Below are positions 45,655 to 56,853 of a stretch of 64,000 bases of DNA, one piece after another. How positions within the stretch are numbered: position 1 is the stretch's first letter; each line of letters opens with the position of its first letter. The notes under the pieces are model-generated. The model had not been told where the DNA came from. It ran no database searches and saw only the letters and a list, made by a program, of their open reading frames with translations. Position numbers and translations under genes: made by a program. The DNA lies in assembly GCF_031755915.1 (NCBI RefSeq), contig NC_083382.1:28124001-28188000 (forward strand), read 5' to 3'. This DNA comes from Ziziphus jujuba (taxonomy: Eukaryota; Streptophyta; Magnoliopsida; Rosales; Rhamnaceae).

Positions 45655-48356
45655 TCAAGACATTCTTTGGGCAGCCTCCTTAGCCAATACTCTCTCCCTT
45701 GCTTTGGTCTTGGCCAGGGATTTGGAACCCATGATGCCACCTCCCCATTTCTTACGGTGCTCCTCATACTTGTCATTAAAGTTAGCCTGAAATTTAACAA
45801 AAGAGAAGACAAGAATTGAGCATTACAACAGAACTTAGCATTAATGTCTAAATTAAATAGACTGTCTACATCTAGTGTTACTGTTGTTTAAAGATCATTA
45901 CCTTAACTGCCTCCAGAATCCTACTAAACTCCAACTTATCTTCATTCTTAACTGAAGTGAGGCACAAAGCTGCAGCTGTCTTCTTATGGACAATCTATTA
46001 AAATTCCCCAAAAGGTGTAAGGAGTCAGTATTCAAACCTTCAAAAATTGTAAGTTGTTCTATATTTAAAGGGGAAAAAAAATGTTCAAAACTTACTGCTC
46101 CAAGCCGCGACTTGCCCTTCACAATTGCATATGGGACCTCCATTTTTCGGCATAAAGCAGGTAACCAAACAACAAGCTCAATTGGGTCAACATCATGTGC
46201 AATGATCACTAACTGTGCCTTGTTCTGCATGAAAAAATAAACTCCCTTTAGAAGACGCACAACTACAATGCCATTGCATGCCATTCAAAATGGAGTCATC
46301 CAAAGCAAAATCATATTAGTGTGTGCTCTATGCTCTATTAGAGAACAAAGATAGCATTTTTTATTTTTATTTATTTTTTTTACTTCATTTAAGAGTTGTA
46401 CCCATATGGAATTCTTCTGTTTCTCAAAGTATAGAACAAGTAATTGAAACGAAGATGGGTACCAAAATCACAGCTAAAATATTCATATTTATCAAATAAA
46501 CTAAGGTGCTAAAAGGAGACAGGCATAGGTAAGTTTTAATTTGCACCAAGCTGAAACACCAAACTTGGAAAGCTAATACTAAATATACCTCATTATGCAA
46601 ATCATGAACTACTCTTATCCAAGAACTTTATTAGAGCTGACATAATAAGGTATATACTAGCCAATATATCAAGACCTGCTCAATGAGGTAGGTAACATGA
46701 TTAAGCCCATATTTCACAACGATGGGTTTCTTTGTCTCTACACTCTTCCCATCAGCTTCAGCTTGTGCTCTTTTCAGAAGTCTTTCTTTCTTAGCAGCCT
46801 TGTCCTCAGGTCTATATTTAAGCAATAACTTGAAAAGATTTGTAGCTGCAACACAATAGAACAAGAAGTCAAATACCACATTTCCAGATGTATTTATCTC
46901 TGTATAACTCAGACACATGATTGGTTACAACTCTAAAATTTATCAGTGCAGCACTTATATACTGCTGAAGAAAACAGTGTCACTGTTTATATGAATTATT
47001 ACAGATGTAGAAGACCTTAAACAGTAAAAAGATGTAATAATCACCAGTGTTCTTGTCAAGCGTTTTTGTGAACTGATTAATAGCTGGAGGAACCTTCAAA
47101 CGCTGCTTGAGAATCCTCCTTTTTCTCTGAATTTGAACAACATGAGGCCATTTGACGAATCTAGTCAAATCCTTCTTTGGTGGCAGTGCACCACCAATAC
47201 CAAATTGCTTTGTTCTCTTCTCAAACAAGGGGTTTACAACCTTTTCCTGTAATCATACAAAGCAGATTAAAAAAATTACTACTATGTGAAAAAGCAGACA
47301 TTCTGCAACTACAAACTACAAACCAAAAAAGAGTAACATGTAAAACATTAACAAATACAAAATTACAAGTATTTGAAAAAGCATATACACCACAACGACA
47401 AATTTAAAAGCATAATAAAGTACCATGTTAAAACAAAAACAACGAGGGAAAGATTCTATCAATTCCACTAAAGAAAGGCAACTAATAACTTCAGCTCTTT
47501 TAACACATTTAAAGGATATACAACAACAACACATAAATACTTCAGAAACAGCTCACATGACATTAAAATTCAGAATCAGAAACACTATATCGCTCAAATT
47601 GATAAGCACCCCAACACAATGTCAAGCAAAAAACAAGTATAATATTCGCAAGTAAACAACCTTGAAATGTATCAATAACATACATTTTAAGTAGGATGTT
47701 TGTGTGCGTGTGAGAGAGAGTATTACTTACGGGACGCTTCTTTGCAGCAACAGTGGCCTTCCCACCTTTTTTGGGAGCCTATAAAAGTCAGAAAAAGTCA
47801 AAGAAACAAAACCCAAAAGGGATAAAGTTCAAATACCATTCCAAATCAACCTAAACAATTATATCATCTTTCAGTAAAAAAAACTGTTAAAATATTGCCT
47901 CTCCACTTATAAGCAAAAGAACTTGTTTATGCATATATTAGAAAGACCCCCTTTTTTTTTTTTTTTTTTTTTTTTTTGGTTTGGGTTTAAATTACAAAAT
48001 TTAAAGAACCCTTTTATCTTAATTTGTAAAACTACATATCCATTTAAGTGTTTTGGATTTATTGGGAACATGGAATTTGTGAATCAAATTTCAAAGAAGG
48101 AATCAGACATTCGTAACGCCAAGGATCTAAACTTTTAACATTTCCACAAATAAAATACGACAATCTCTTAACTCTCTCAAAAAACACTTCCTTTTTTTAA
48201 AAAAAAGATATAGCTCGTCGTTTATAGATACAGAACACAGAGTAACAATCTATTATGCAAACTAACTTCAAAATTCAGTGTTAGAAATGAATTGAATACA
48301 AATTAACATAAAATAATTGACAAAGCGAATGAAATATGAAATCGGGAAATTACCAT
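45655..48356 (-). CDS. RPL7A: 60S ribosomal protein L7a (eL8)
   Basis: Seven coding exons on the minus strand join in frame: 48356-48354, 47778-47731, 47246-47045, 46845-46676, 46224-46096, 45994-45902, 45786-45655. They encode 258 aa, the normal plant length. The first coding exon is only the ATG, which is followed at once by a GTAATT donor. The N-terminus is [16 protein letters not shown]. Then come the basic block [20 protein letters not shown] and the L7Ae RNA-binding fold with [20 protein letters not shown] at about residues 140-160. The end is [11 protein letters not shown]. The protein is a structural part of the large cytosolic ribosomal subunit and contacts rRNA. The residues and length show no damage, so the gene looks functional. 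Confidence 0.96.
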
Positions 48357-48840
48357 GATCGGATATTCAAATGGAGGCCGCAAAGAAAGAAGCAAGAGTT
48401 ACTACTCCAGGACTTTAACTCGCTGACACGGAGCCCTAAATCCCCAAGTTCCATTTAGTTTGCAAACAAGTCCTCATATTTTTACCTAATTAGAAAAAAA
48501 TCCCCTGAATTTTTTCTTTGTTGCGTTTGCTTCTGTATGTCGAATTTACATTTATGCCTTTTGAATTTTTTCTTAATTTTTTTGAATTTTCTCTATTTTT
48601 TCTTTTTTTTTTCCAATTAAAAAAAAAAGAAGAGTTAATTTTCTCTCTTCATAGATTTAAGGGGAAGTTTCTTAAAAAAATATTTTACTATTATTTTTTA
48701 TATTTTATATTTTTTCTCTCCATATTTAATGTTTTAATATTTAATATTTTAAATGATGATAGAGAATAATAGTAGGATTCTCTTTTAATATATGTCAACA
48801 ATGCATTGGAAGTTACCACTGATACACTGAAGTTTTTCTC
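48357..48840. other. RPL7A 5' leader and upstream region
   Basis: About 100 bases of non-T-rich sequence adjoin the ATG and are the likely 5' UTR. Further out the DNA is T-rich. A GCCCTAAA word at 48432-48439 resembles a telo-box but is imperfect. The region ends at the target duplication of the Mutator-like element, so the element inserted about 0.5 kb upstream of RPL7A. Confidence 0.5.
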
Positions 48841-48849
48841 CATGGTAGG
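48841..48849. repeat. 9-bp target-site duplication, left copy
   Basis: CATGGTAGG directly precedes the left inverted arm and is repeated exactly at 53919-53927. Nine bases is the typical duplication length of Mutator-like elements. Confidence 0.75.
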
Positions 48850-49658
48850 AGAAAATCTTGGGTACTACGGTGGTACCACATCATATTATACCACGTCAAT
48901 ATATTTATTGCCACATGTCATATTTTATTTTCAAATATTAAAATTTTGAAAAGGCTTTTTGCATGTTCTAGAAGAACGGCGGTTTGTGTTCCAATTTAAG
49001 TTTCTCCTCCAGAAAATAAAGTTTGGCTCATGAAAAAGCGTGCTTAAAAAAAATAGATTCATTTACCCATTGTTAGCTAGCTATATTTTAGCGTGGAAGT
49101 GTCCGGCTCTTCTTTCAAAATTATCTTGCAAGTCATTTAACCCAGAAAGAGCAATAACATTTTTGGTTTGGCAAATACGATTTTTCTGGAGCTTAGTTGG
49201 CTTCTCTAAGAGAAGTTATTCTTCAGCTTGACTTAGATACTATGCATTCTTCATTTCTCTTCGGGTTTCTTCTAAAACTATCTCACACTATTATTCAATT
49301 ATACAAATGGATGAGTTTATTGGAGAGATAGATGATGGTGGCAGCAATATATACCAAGATGATAATGTCATTTTGTACTACACTAAAGGCAAAGCTCATA
49401 TATGTTAATTTTTAATATTTATATATATAACTTATGTAATTAATTCAAATATTAAAAATTTTATATGAAATATATTTCTTTTTTATTATTTTTACAAGAA
49501 AGATTGATGAAAAAGAAATTGATGAGGAATTAAAATTGGGAATTAATTAAGGTATTTTTCAAAGAAGAAGCATATAATTTATGTAACATGTATGCTTTAA
49601 GGAAAGGTTTTAGCATTCATATATAAAGCCACCATTCGAAGAGGTGCACAAAGGAATG
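48850..49658. repeat. Left inverted arm of the MULE
   Basis: It pairs with 52866-53918 in inverted orientation. The outer part (to about 49110) matches nearly base for base, for example the shared GAACGGCGGTTTGTGTTCC. About 85 bases near 49135-49225 are present only in this arm. The inner part is a decayed copy of the transposase 5' end. Confidence 0.85.
49307..49658 (+). pseudogene. Duplicated 5' fragment of the FAR1-type transposase
   Basis: Read on the plus strand, it starts ATG GAT GAG TTT ATT GGA and parallels the start of the minus-strand transposase at 53254. It continues through the equivalent of the first coding intron and on to the FAR1 N-terminal motif (EEAYNLCNMYALRKGFSI). Internal stops occur, for example in ELINxGI, and the donor is changed from GT to GC. 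It cannot give a transposase because it stops at about 49658. It forms the inner part of the left arm. Confidence 0.8.
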
Positions 49659-49848
49659 AAGTATATAAATCGAAAGGATGAAAACGATGCACTTTAAACA
49701 ATTATCTAGAAAGATTAAAACGGTGTGTTTTTGGTTTGTTGGTACTTTGGTTCATGTAAACCTTGACACATGCAAGCTAACAGCAACAAAATTTAAACTG
49801 GGTTATATTTGGCTGGTACTGTAGCACTTTGTTCTCCCCTGTTTTAGC

Positions 49849-50116
49849 AGCTGTTACTGTTCATGCTGAAGTTGTTGCTTCTTTGAGCTTGCTGTTACTG
49901 CTGCTGCTGCTGCCATTGTTGCTGCTGGTGCTGCTGTATTGATGCTGGTGCTGCCGTGCTGTTGGTGCTTCTGTGTTGCTGCTGGTGCTGCCGTGCTGCT
50001 GGTGTTGCTGTATTGCTGCCGTGCTGCTGCTGTTGGCATGTTTCTGTATATCGTGCTGCCGTTGTTGTGTTTCTGCACCTCCATCAAACTGTTATTGTGT
50101 TTCTGCACCTCCATCA
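49849..50116. repeat. GCTGCTGGTG-type low-complexity minisatellite
   Basis: Imperfect units rich in CTG/GCTG, with recurring GCTGCTGGTGCTGCCGTGCT, lie inside the MULE between the left arm and the transposase 3' end. At 50061-50116 a second unit of about 30 bases (TTATTGTGTTTCTGCACCTC) is repeated twice. An open frame exists on both strands, but only because of the composition; I do not call a protein. Confidence 0.75.
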
Positions 50117-50344
50117 CAAAGGGACAGTTGAGGAAAGCTATAACAATAGCTTATAAATTAACTATAAACTTTCAAACCAAAAGAATAAAAGCTTCAGTGT
50201 AAGTACTCAGTATGGATGTGTTACATCTAGCAGTTGATACCATACAACCTCTGTAGTATGAAAACATCTAAATAAGCACTAAGTACATCAAAAACAAATT
50301 TGTTTGCAGCAACACGTCCTCAAGCATAACTTCGATCAATTTCA

Positions 50345-50797
50345 ATCTTTTTGTCCATGAAAATGATGAACACCATAGAAATGTGGATCCTACAACACAA
50401 TAACATCAACATTATCATTTAAATTAATTATGTTATAGTAGCTAACATTATGGATGATTCTATAATATATGGAACTATTTGACGATGTAAACATACATAC
50501 ATTCAATTCCCATAAATACCTGAGTTAAGTAAGGCATTTGATCTGTTGTTGAAAGCATTCTTATAAAGAGAAGGTTAGGATGTTCAACATGCCAATTTGA
50601 AGTTTTCTAAAATAAAATAAAAAAAAGAAAAAGAAAAAATAAAAAATTAAATAGGTTTAACTAATATTTGGAAAAAAATTCAAAAATAAATTTTATAATA
50701 ATTACACCGAATGGATGAAATGTTGGCAATTGACTTGGAGTATTAGTGGGTGCTTGAAATTCGTCACTAGTTATCCCTTGATTGTTTCTCCCTGCAA

Positions 50798-50837
<40 letters not shown>

Positions 50838-53254
50838 ATGTGTGTGTATATTAAACTAACAAAGAATTAATACCTACTAAATCATCAAAGCGAGTAATAA
50901 AATGAAATTACCAAAACTCATAGTATTAGGCCTTGAAGATTGAGATGAACTCCCAACTTTTGCACTTTTCTTTTTCCTCTTCTCCAAGCTATTTTTTATT
51001 CGAGCATTTGTCACACCTTTAGCTCTTATTATTGGGGGATTAAGCACCGGACACTCATTGGATGACACATTATTATTTATCTGGTTATCTTTTTTGTTCA
51101 AGTTTCCCATCACATTTGCAGTTTCCTCATCATTTTCAAGTATCTTCATGGCTTCCATTAACTTTTGTTTGACGATCTTTGTTCCCAAATCACTTAGGGA
51201 ACCTACACTAAAAACAAAATTTCCTTGATGCATCAACTCACTCAAATGCAATGATTGTGCAGATTTCTTCTCTTTATCAAGTGAGTCAGACAAATCATAA
51301 CTAGCCACAATTCCCTTTTTTGCTCCTTTGCTCCATCTCTTCATTATGTATTGTTCAGGTATACATGTAAAATTTTTTGAATCTAGCACTTTAAGAGCAT
51401 GACAGCACAATAATCCCATTGATTCAAATAATTTACATGAACATGAAACTGTAGAAGTAAGAGAGCTAAACTGAACTTTAAAGATCCTTTTGCAACCTTC
51501 TTCAAATGCTTCATAAATATAATCAATACCATTGTTACTAATTTCAGTCATCCTCACTCCAAAACAACTTATAAGCTCTTGTTAAAAAAATGAAAATATT
51601 TTCATTGTATACTCACTGGCTGCATGCTTAAAAATTCCACTCTTTACTCTGAGATGAGGCATGCCATTCTTGCAATGGAAGTCTTCTTCCAACTCAGCTA
51701 GTCGCATTTCTTCTATTTTATTCTCATAATGGTGTACAAAATCCACAAGATCCATAGTTTTCGTGGAAATTTGGTGGAAGACATTATTTGTGCTCTCACT
51801 TCTTTGGGTGGATTTAATATTCGCTGAGAATGTATCTAAGCTAAAAGCTTGACACCATTTTTGCCGAAGTGCATAAAGCTTTTTTAGCCATGGATGACTA
51901 TCAAGATTGAATTTCAAAATCATGTCATCCCATGCAGCTTGAAATTCAACTTCATTGTAACAACCATGAAAGCATTTGTTGAAATGCTTCTTGAACTCTG
52001 GATTACCATAATAGCTAGCAAGATGTATAGTAGCATTTTTAGCAATATGCCAAGTACATAACCGATGGCATGCTTTTGGAAGTGCAACTTCAATTGCACT
52101 TGCCATTGATCTATCTTCATCCATAAAGATAGTCTTTGGTTGTTTATTTCCCATTGCTTCTAAAAATGTTTCAAACAACCAAACAAATGAGTCGATGCTT
52201 TCGTCCAATAAAAATGCACAACCAAATAGAACATTTTTCCAATGATGATTGACTCCAACAAACGGGGCACAAATTAAATTATATTTGTTGGTTCGAAAGG
52301 TAGTGTCAAAACAAACAACATCTCCAAAGCACTCATAATCCAATTTTGATCTACCATCTCGCCAAAAAAAATTAGTCATCCGATTTTGTTGATCTACTTG
52401 TACAGTGTAAAAAAAATTAGGATCTTCAGCTTGCTTATGCTTAAAATGATTTATCAAACTTTGTCCATCCCCTCCTTCTATCACTTTTTCCTTCCTTTTT
52501 TGTAAGAAGTTCTGGCAATCTTTCTTAGTGAACCCAACATTTTCAGCGCCACCAACTTCATTTGCTAAGTATGAATATGATCTTGTTGCTCTTATACCGG
52601 CATCAACCATAGAACTGATAACCTATGCATGCCTTTATGGTATTCTTCGTCCTGATCTCAAAAATTGTTTTTCTTCAAAATTAGCAAACTCATGGTTGTG
52701 TTGTAGGTTAAGATAGGTAATTTTCCATATACTGTTATCCATAGTGAATCAAATTAAAGCCTTACAACCTGTCATTGTCTCTAATCTTCTTAATTTTTTC
52801 ACTTCACCTAAGTCTCCATCATGTTGAAGTCCTTGTTTTGAGCACAAAAACTCTCGTTGTCGTATATTCCTTTGTGCATCTCTTCGAATGGTGCTTTTGC
52901 GAATACTAAAACCTTTTCTCAAAGCATACATGTTGCATAAATTATAAGCTTCTTCTTCAGAAAAGACCTCAATTCCCAATTTTAGTTCTTCATCATCAAG
53001 TTCTTTTTCATCAATCCTCCCTGTAAAAAATGATAAAAAAAAAGTATATTTCGTACAAAATTTTGAATATTTGAATTAATTATATAAATCACACATGATA
53101 GAAAAAAATTAATTATCACAAGAATAATATCAATTAAATATTAAAAAGTAACATATATGAGCTCTACCTTTATTGTAGTCCAAATGACAGTATCATCGTG
53201 GTGTATATTGCCACTTCCTTCACCATCATCTATCCCTCCAATAAACTCATCCAT
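50345..53254 (-). pseudogene. FAR1/FHY3-like MULE transposase, broken
   Basis: The minus-strand gene starts at 53254 and ends near 50345, with apparent introns after 53171 (resuming near 53023) and in the 3' part (exons near 50707-50792, 50521-50607, 50345-50392). The FAR1 DNA-binding part contains SEEEAYNLCNMYALRKGFSI and TGCKALI. The MULE transposase core has VVCFDTTFRTNKYNLICAPF and TIFMDEDRSMASAI, carrying two of the expected acidic residues, and CTWHIAKNA. A SWIM zinc finger reads CSCKLFESMGLLCCHAL. In-frame stops lie at 52749-52751, 52635-52637, 52623-52625 and 51582-51584. Compared with the left-arm copy, exon 1 also seems to lack one T, shifting the frame. Residues between the stops are well conserved, so decay looks recent. 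FAR1-like host genes derive from this family, but the inverted arms mark this copy as a transposon gene. Confidence 0.9.
50798..50850. repeat. Compound (TA)n(TG)n microsatellite
   Basis: About 11 TA units followed by about 13 TG units with interruptions, in an intron of the MULE transposase pseudogene. Confidence 0.85.
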
Positions 53255-53918
53255 CCTATATAAAATGCATAGACATGATTTATAATGTAGGAACATAAAT
53301 CAGATTAAAACAACATCCCTAACTAAATATTTAAAAAAAAAAAAAAAAGCTTACAACTATTGGATATAATGAGTGTATCGTTTACAATTTAGCTAAAAAA
53401 ATGAACATAAGAAAGGTGTTTGAATTCAAAGGTCCTAAAGCATATCCAATATTTAAAAAGTAAAAACTTAAAATAAAGAAACATAAATGAAGCAGTGGAG
53501 GTTATATAAATGAAGATTCTATATGAGTAGTGATATTATCATACCTTCCAGGTTGATTGAATGATAGTATGAGATAGTTTTGGAAGATGCCCAAAGAGAA
53601 ATGGAAGAATGCATAATACCTAAGTCAAGTTAAAGGAAGATGCAAGATGATTTTGGAAGAAGAGACTTTCACGCTAAAACATAGCTAGCTAACAATGGGT
53701 AAATGAATCCATTTTTTTAAAACACGCTTTTTCATGAGCCAAACTTTATTTTCTGGAGGAGAAACTTAAATTGGAACACAAACCGCCGTTCTTCTAGAAC
53801 ATGCAGAAAGCTTTTTCAAAATTTTAATATTTGAAAATAAAAAGGTGACATGTGGCAATAAATGTATTGACGTGGTATAATATGACGTGGTACCATCGTG
53901 GTACCCAAGATTTTCTCC
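52866..53918. repeat. Right inverted arm of the MULE
   Basis: It is the counterpart of 48850-49658. It contains the transposase start and, at 53256-53544, a 289-base segment absent from the left arm. That segment has GTATGA at its start and ATATAG at its end on the minus strand, the form of a 5' UTR intron. Confidence 0.85.
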
Positions 53919-53927
53919 CATGGTAGG
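53919..53927. repeat. 9-bp target-site duplication, right copy
   Basis: CATGGTAGG, identical to 48841-48849, immediately follows the right end of the element. Confidence 0.75.
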
Positions 53928-55293
53928 ATGTCAGCTTGATTCAATCGATGTTTTACGTTTTTTCCAAAGCAAACTAAATGGAATCATGGTGAGAAACTAA
54001 AACATGCTTAGTTCAACTTGTTCAATTTGGTCAAAATTATTACTTTTTAATATTCTTTTAAAAAAATATTTATTATTTTTTCTTATTTTAATTTAGTATT
54101 ATTAATATATTTAACTAAATAATATTAAAGCATAAACCAAATCAATTCGATTTGATTGATTTCATCGATTTGGATAAATTCGTACTCACCCTTACCCTTC
54201 AATTTTATTTTAATTAAATGTCAACTTTTATTTTTAAAAAATCATTTATTTTTTTTTTACCAATTAATTTTGATAGTTAAAAGATTAAAATTGTATTTGA
54301 ATATTATTCAATCATAAATACTAAATTTTACCCTCTTTCTTAATATTGGTAAAATTGAAATATAAATCTATTTTGATATATTATGAAAAAAAAATCTAAT
54401 TTGATATATTATGAAAAACAAAGAGAATTAAGTGATGAAATTTTAAAATCATACTCGAAACTTATAATTAGGGTAAACCACAAGAGACCTAAATGGAATT
54501 TTTCTAAAATTTGAAATAAAATAAAATAAAACAAAATAAAAACCTGCTTTAGTCATGGCGGATATGTGGTAAAAACATATTGGAATTGGAGCAAATAAGA
54601 GTATTTTATAAAGCAAAGATGAGAGAATGTGTATGTAACGGTCGATGACTGAGACATTTTGTGCGGTTGAATGTTTCGGTGCATAAGCTATGCGTTTCAT
54701 TCATGTATCTACTTATGACACCGACTATCCCCAAGCGCTAATAATAAAAAAGGATCTTTATGTTAGCAAATTTAATAAAAAATATTGAAATCAATATGTA
54801 CGAAAATATATGCCTTTTTTTTGAAAAAAAATAAATTAAAATACATATATAAACATATTGTCGTATCATACAAATGAAAAAAATTGTATTTTTTTAAAAA
54901 TAATTTCATTATTTTTTATGACAGCATAAAAAATTATGTATAAAAATATTTTTTATTTTTATTTTATTCTTTTAATTATTTATTATTTATTATTTGTTAA
55001 TATATTGAATTATTATTATCTTACTAATAGTTATTTTTATCATATATATTAAAAATAATTAATTCTAATATATGTTTGATACCTCCATATTTTGTTCCAT
55101 ATTTTTTAATTTATAACGTATTATGCACATACCAAAATTTATAATTTCCCTTTATGTATTTTATGGTCAGATTTTTAAATAAATAAAATGATTTATATAC
55201 ATAAATATATTGTTTATGTATTTTTGTCATCCCGTATTTAACTAACTATGTTACAATTATTTACAAAATTTACCTTTTTTTCTAAAGACTAAC

Positions 55294-55344
<51 letters not shown>

Positions 55345-55877
55345 TTAAAGGATGAACAGATTTTTTCTGTTATTTTTTAAATATAATATTTATATAGTAT
55401 TGCGTATATAAATAGAGAAATTGTAATGCCTAGCCATTAATATAGTAAGTGTATTCTAGAAAAAGATTGGTTAATAAATTTCAGTGAAAAAACAAAAAAT
55501 ATTTGTTCAGAGAAAATTATTACATTAAAAGTATCTCAGTTAACCAATTTATTGCAGTGATTATTATATGAATCAATGAACTTAAAAATTATACAAAGTT
55601 TACCAACTCTTATTCACGAAATTATAATATTTCAAATTTAATTTAATATTTTTTAAGGCAAAAGATTACTGTATATTCTACATTAAGAAGGAAGGAATTT
55701 TTTATGTAGGGCTCAATATATTAGAAAATAAATTTTCAATTATTTTACAAATACAACCATTAATTAACAAATTAAGAAGTGCATTTGGAATAGTACATTT
55801 CACTGTCAAATCTTAGAGATGCATGGGAATATCTCATATAATGGAATCTACGTTGTCCTAATCTAAACATACTTTCT
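53928..55877. other. Gene-free AT-rich spacer between two transposons
   Basis: Very AT-rich DNA with no credible open frame and no RNA gene seen. An (AG)n run lies at 55300-55341. Confidence 0.55.
55300..55341. repeat. (AG)n microsatellite
   Basis: About 20 uninterrupted AG units in intergenic DNA. Confidence 0.9.
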
Positions 55878-55922
55878 GGGTGTGTTTGGTTCATGGGATC
55901 AGCCAGGACTGGATGGGATTGT
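55878..55922. repeat. Left terminal inverted repeat candidate
   Basis: Begins GGGTGTGTTTGGTT and includes CCAGGACTGGATGGGATTG. Its complement aligns imperfectly with 62769-62796 and its tip with 58772-58785. Confidence 0.55.
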
Positions 55923-56072
55923 ATCCCAAATATAGTGTTTTGTTTGCAATTTTGAGTTTGAGACAATTTAACCCAAACAGTGATTTAATCCCAAACGATT
56001 GAGACTCATTTGACTCGTCCTCCCCCTCCCCCCTCGGGTCATTCTTATCCCAAACTGAAACGAAAGCCTAAT

Positions 56073-56482
56073 CTACTCTCTCGCCCGAAGGAGCTTGCTG
56101 GAACTTGGTGGAAAATCAAAGGAGCTCGCTAGACATCTGCATCTCTCGGAGAGAAAAACATGGTTGGTGAGTCCCCTCCATCTCTGCATCTCTGTATTTG
56201 TTGAGTCTTCTTCTTCCTTGTCTGTTCTTCTTGTCATTTGTTGAAATGAAGGTAGATCTGACTAGAACTGGAAAATAACTCTATTCTCTCGCCGAAGGAC
56301 CTCATTGGAATGCGGTGGAAAGTCGAAGGAGCTCGCCGAACATCTGCATCTCTGGGAGAAAGAGACACGGTCGGTGAGGACCCTCCATCTCTGCATATCT
56401 GAATCTATAGATTCTTCTTCTTCCTTGACCTTTCTTCTTGTCCTTTTTGTTGAAATAAAAATCGATCTTACTAGATCTGTCC
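56073..56482. repeat. ~200-bp direct tandem duplication
   Basis: Two consecutive copies (about 56073-56272 and 56281-56482) share ACATCTGCATCTCT, CCCTCCATCTCTGCAT, TCTTCTTCTTCCTTG and TTGTTGAAAT in the same order, with roughly 80 percent identity by eye. The composition is CT- and purine-rich like a 5' leader plus intron start (GGTGAGT in the first copy). Confidence 0.85.
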
Positions 56483-56775
56483 TTTTTCTCTAACATATGG
56501 GTCTTTTGCTTATTACGGTATGGGAAAATTTGTTTGATATACTCTTTTGCAATATGTTAGTTCTTTCGATTTGGGCAATTTTGTAGTTTGTATTACTATG
56601 GAACAAATTTTAACAAATTTTTTGTTGCATGTTTCTCTCCATCTTTTTTTCTTTTTTTCTTTTATTACCCTAAAAAATCCCTTCTTTCTTTCTCTAACCA
56701 TTTATTTTTCTCACTGCTCTACAACTTGGAACTATTATTTTCATATTTTATTGGAATCATTTTTGAACCACCAAA

Positions 56776-56853
56776 ATGTGTGGAATACTAGCCGTTATTG
56801 GTTGCTCTGATGATTCTCAGGCCAAAAGGGTTCGAGTGCTTAAGCTTTCTCAC
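56776..56853 (+). pseudogene. Captured fragment of asparagine synthetase exon 1
   Basis: The open frame MCGILAVIGCSDDSQAKRVR continues VLKLSHK and matches the N-terminus of plant glutamine-dependent asparagine synthetase, including the catalytic Cys2 of the glutaminase domain. The match stops where exon 1 of those genes normally ends. The frame then runs into unrelated hydrophobic codons. No other part of the enzyme is present nearby. It lies between the left end and the transposase of the Harbinger-type element, so it is best read as a transduplicated host fragment. It is not functional as an enzyme. Whether it is still transcribed from the element is unknown. Confidence 0.85.

Larger units (their letters stand above)
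48850..53918 (-). mobile_element. Mutator-like element (MULE) with FAR1-type transposase
   Basis: A 5,069-base element lies between perfect 9-bp direct repeats. Its outer ~230 bases are near-identical inverted repeats, starting AGAAAATCTTGGG on the left and GGAGAAAATCTTGGG on the right arm read inward. The similarity runs much further, to about 49658 and 52866, and includes the 5' end of the transposase gene. The internal gene is a FAR1/FHY3-like MULE transposase on the minus strand, now broken by stops. The element is therefore autonomous in origin but probably inactive. It lies between the RPL7A promoter and gene-free DNA. Well preserved arms suggest a fairly recent insertion. Confidence 0.88.

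Noticed and set aside
46225..47044. C/D-box snoRNA in RPL7A introns
   Set aside because: Ribosomal-protein introns often host snoRNAs, so I looked for TGATGA and CTGA boxes on the sense strand, but found no properly spaced pair.
49854..50202. Ala/Gln- or Cys/Leu-rich open frames in the MULE
   Set aside because: They arise from the CTG-rich minisatellite on both strands and have no independent support.
50345..53254. Domesticated FHY3/FAR1 host gene
   Set aside because: Four in-frame stops, inverted terminal arms and a 9-bp target duplication show it is a transposon copy.
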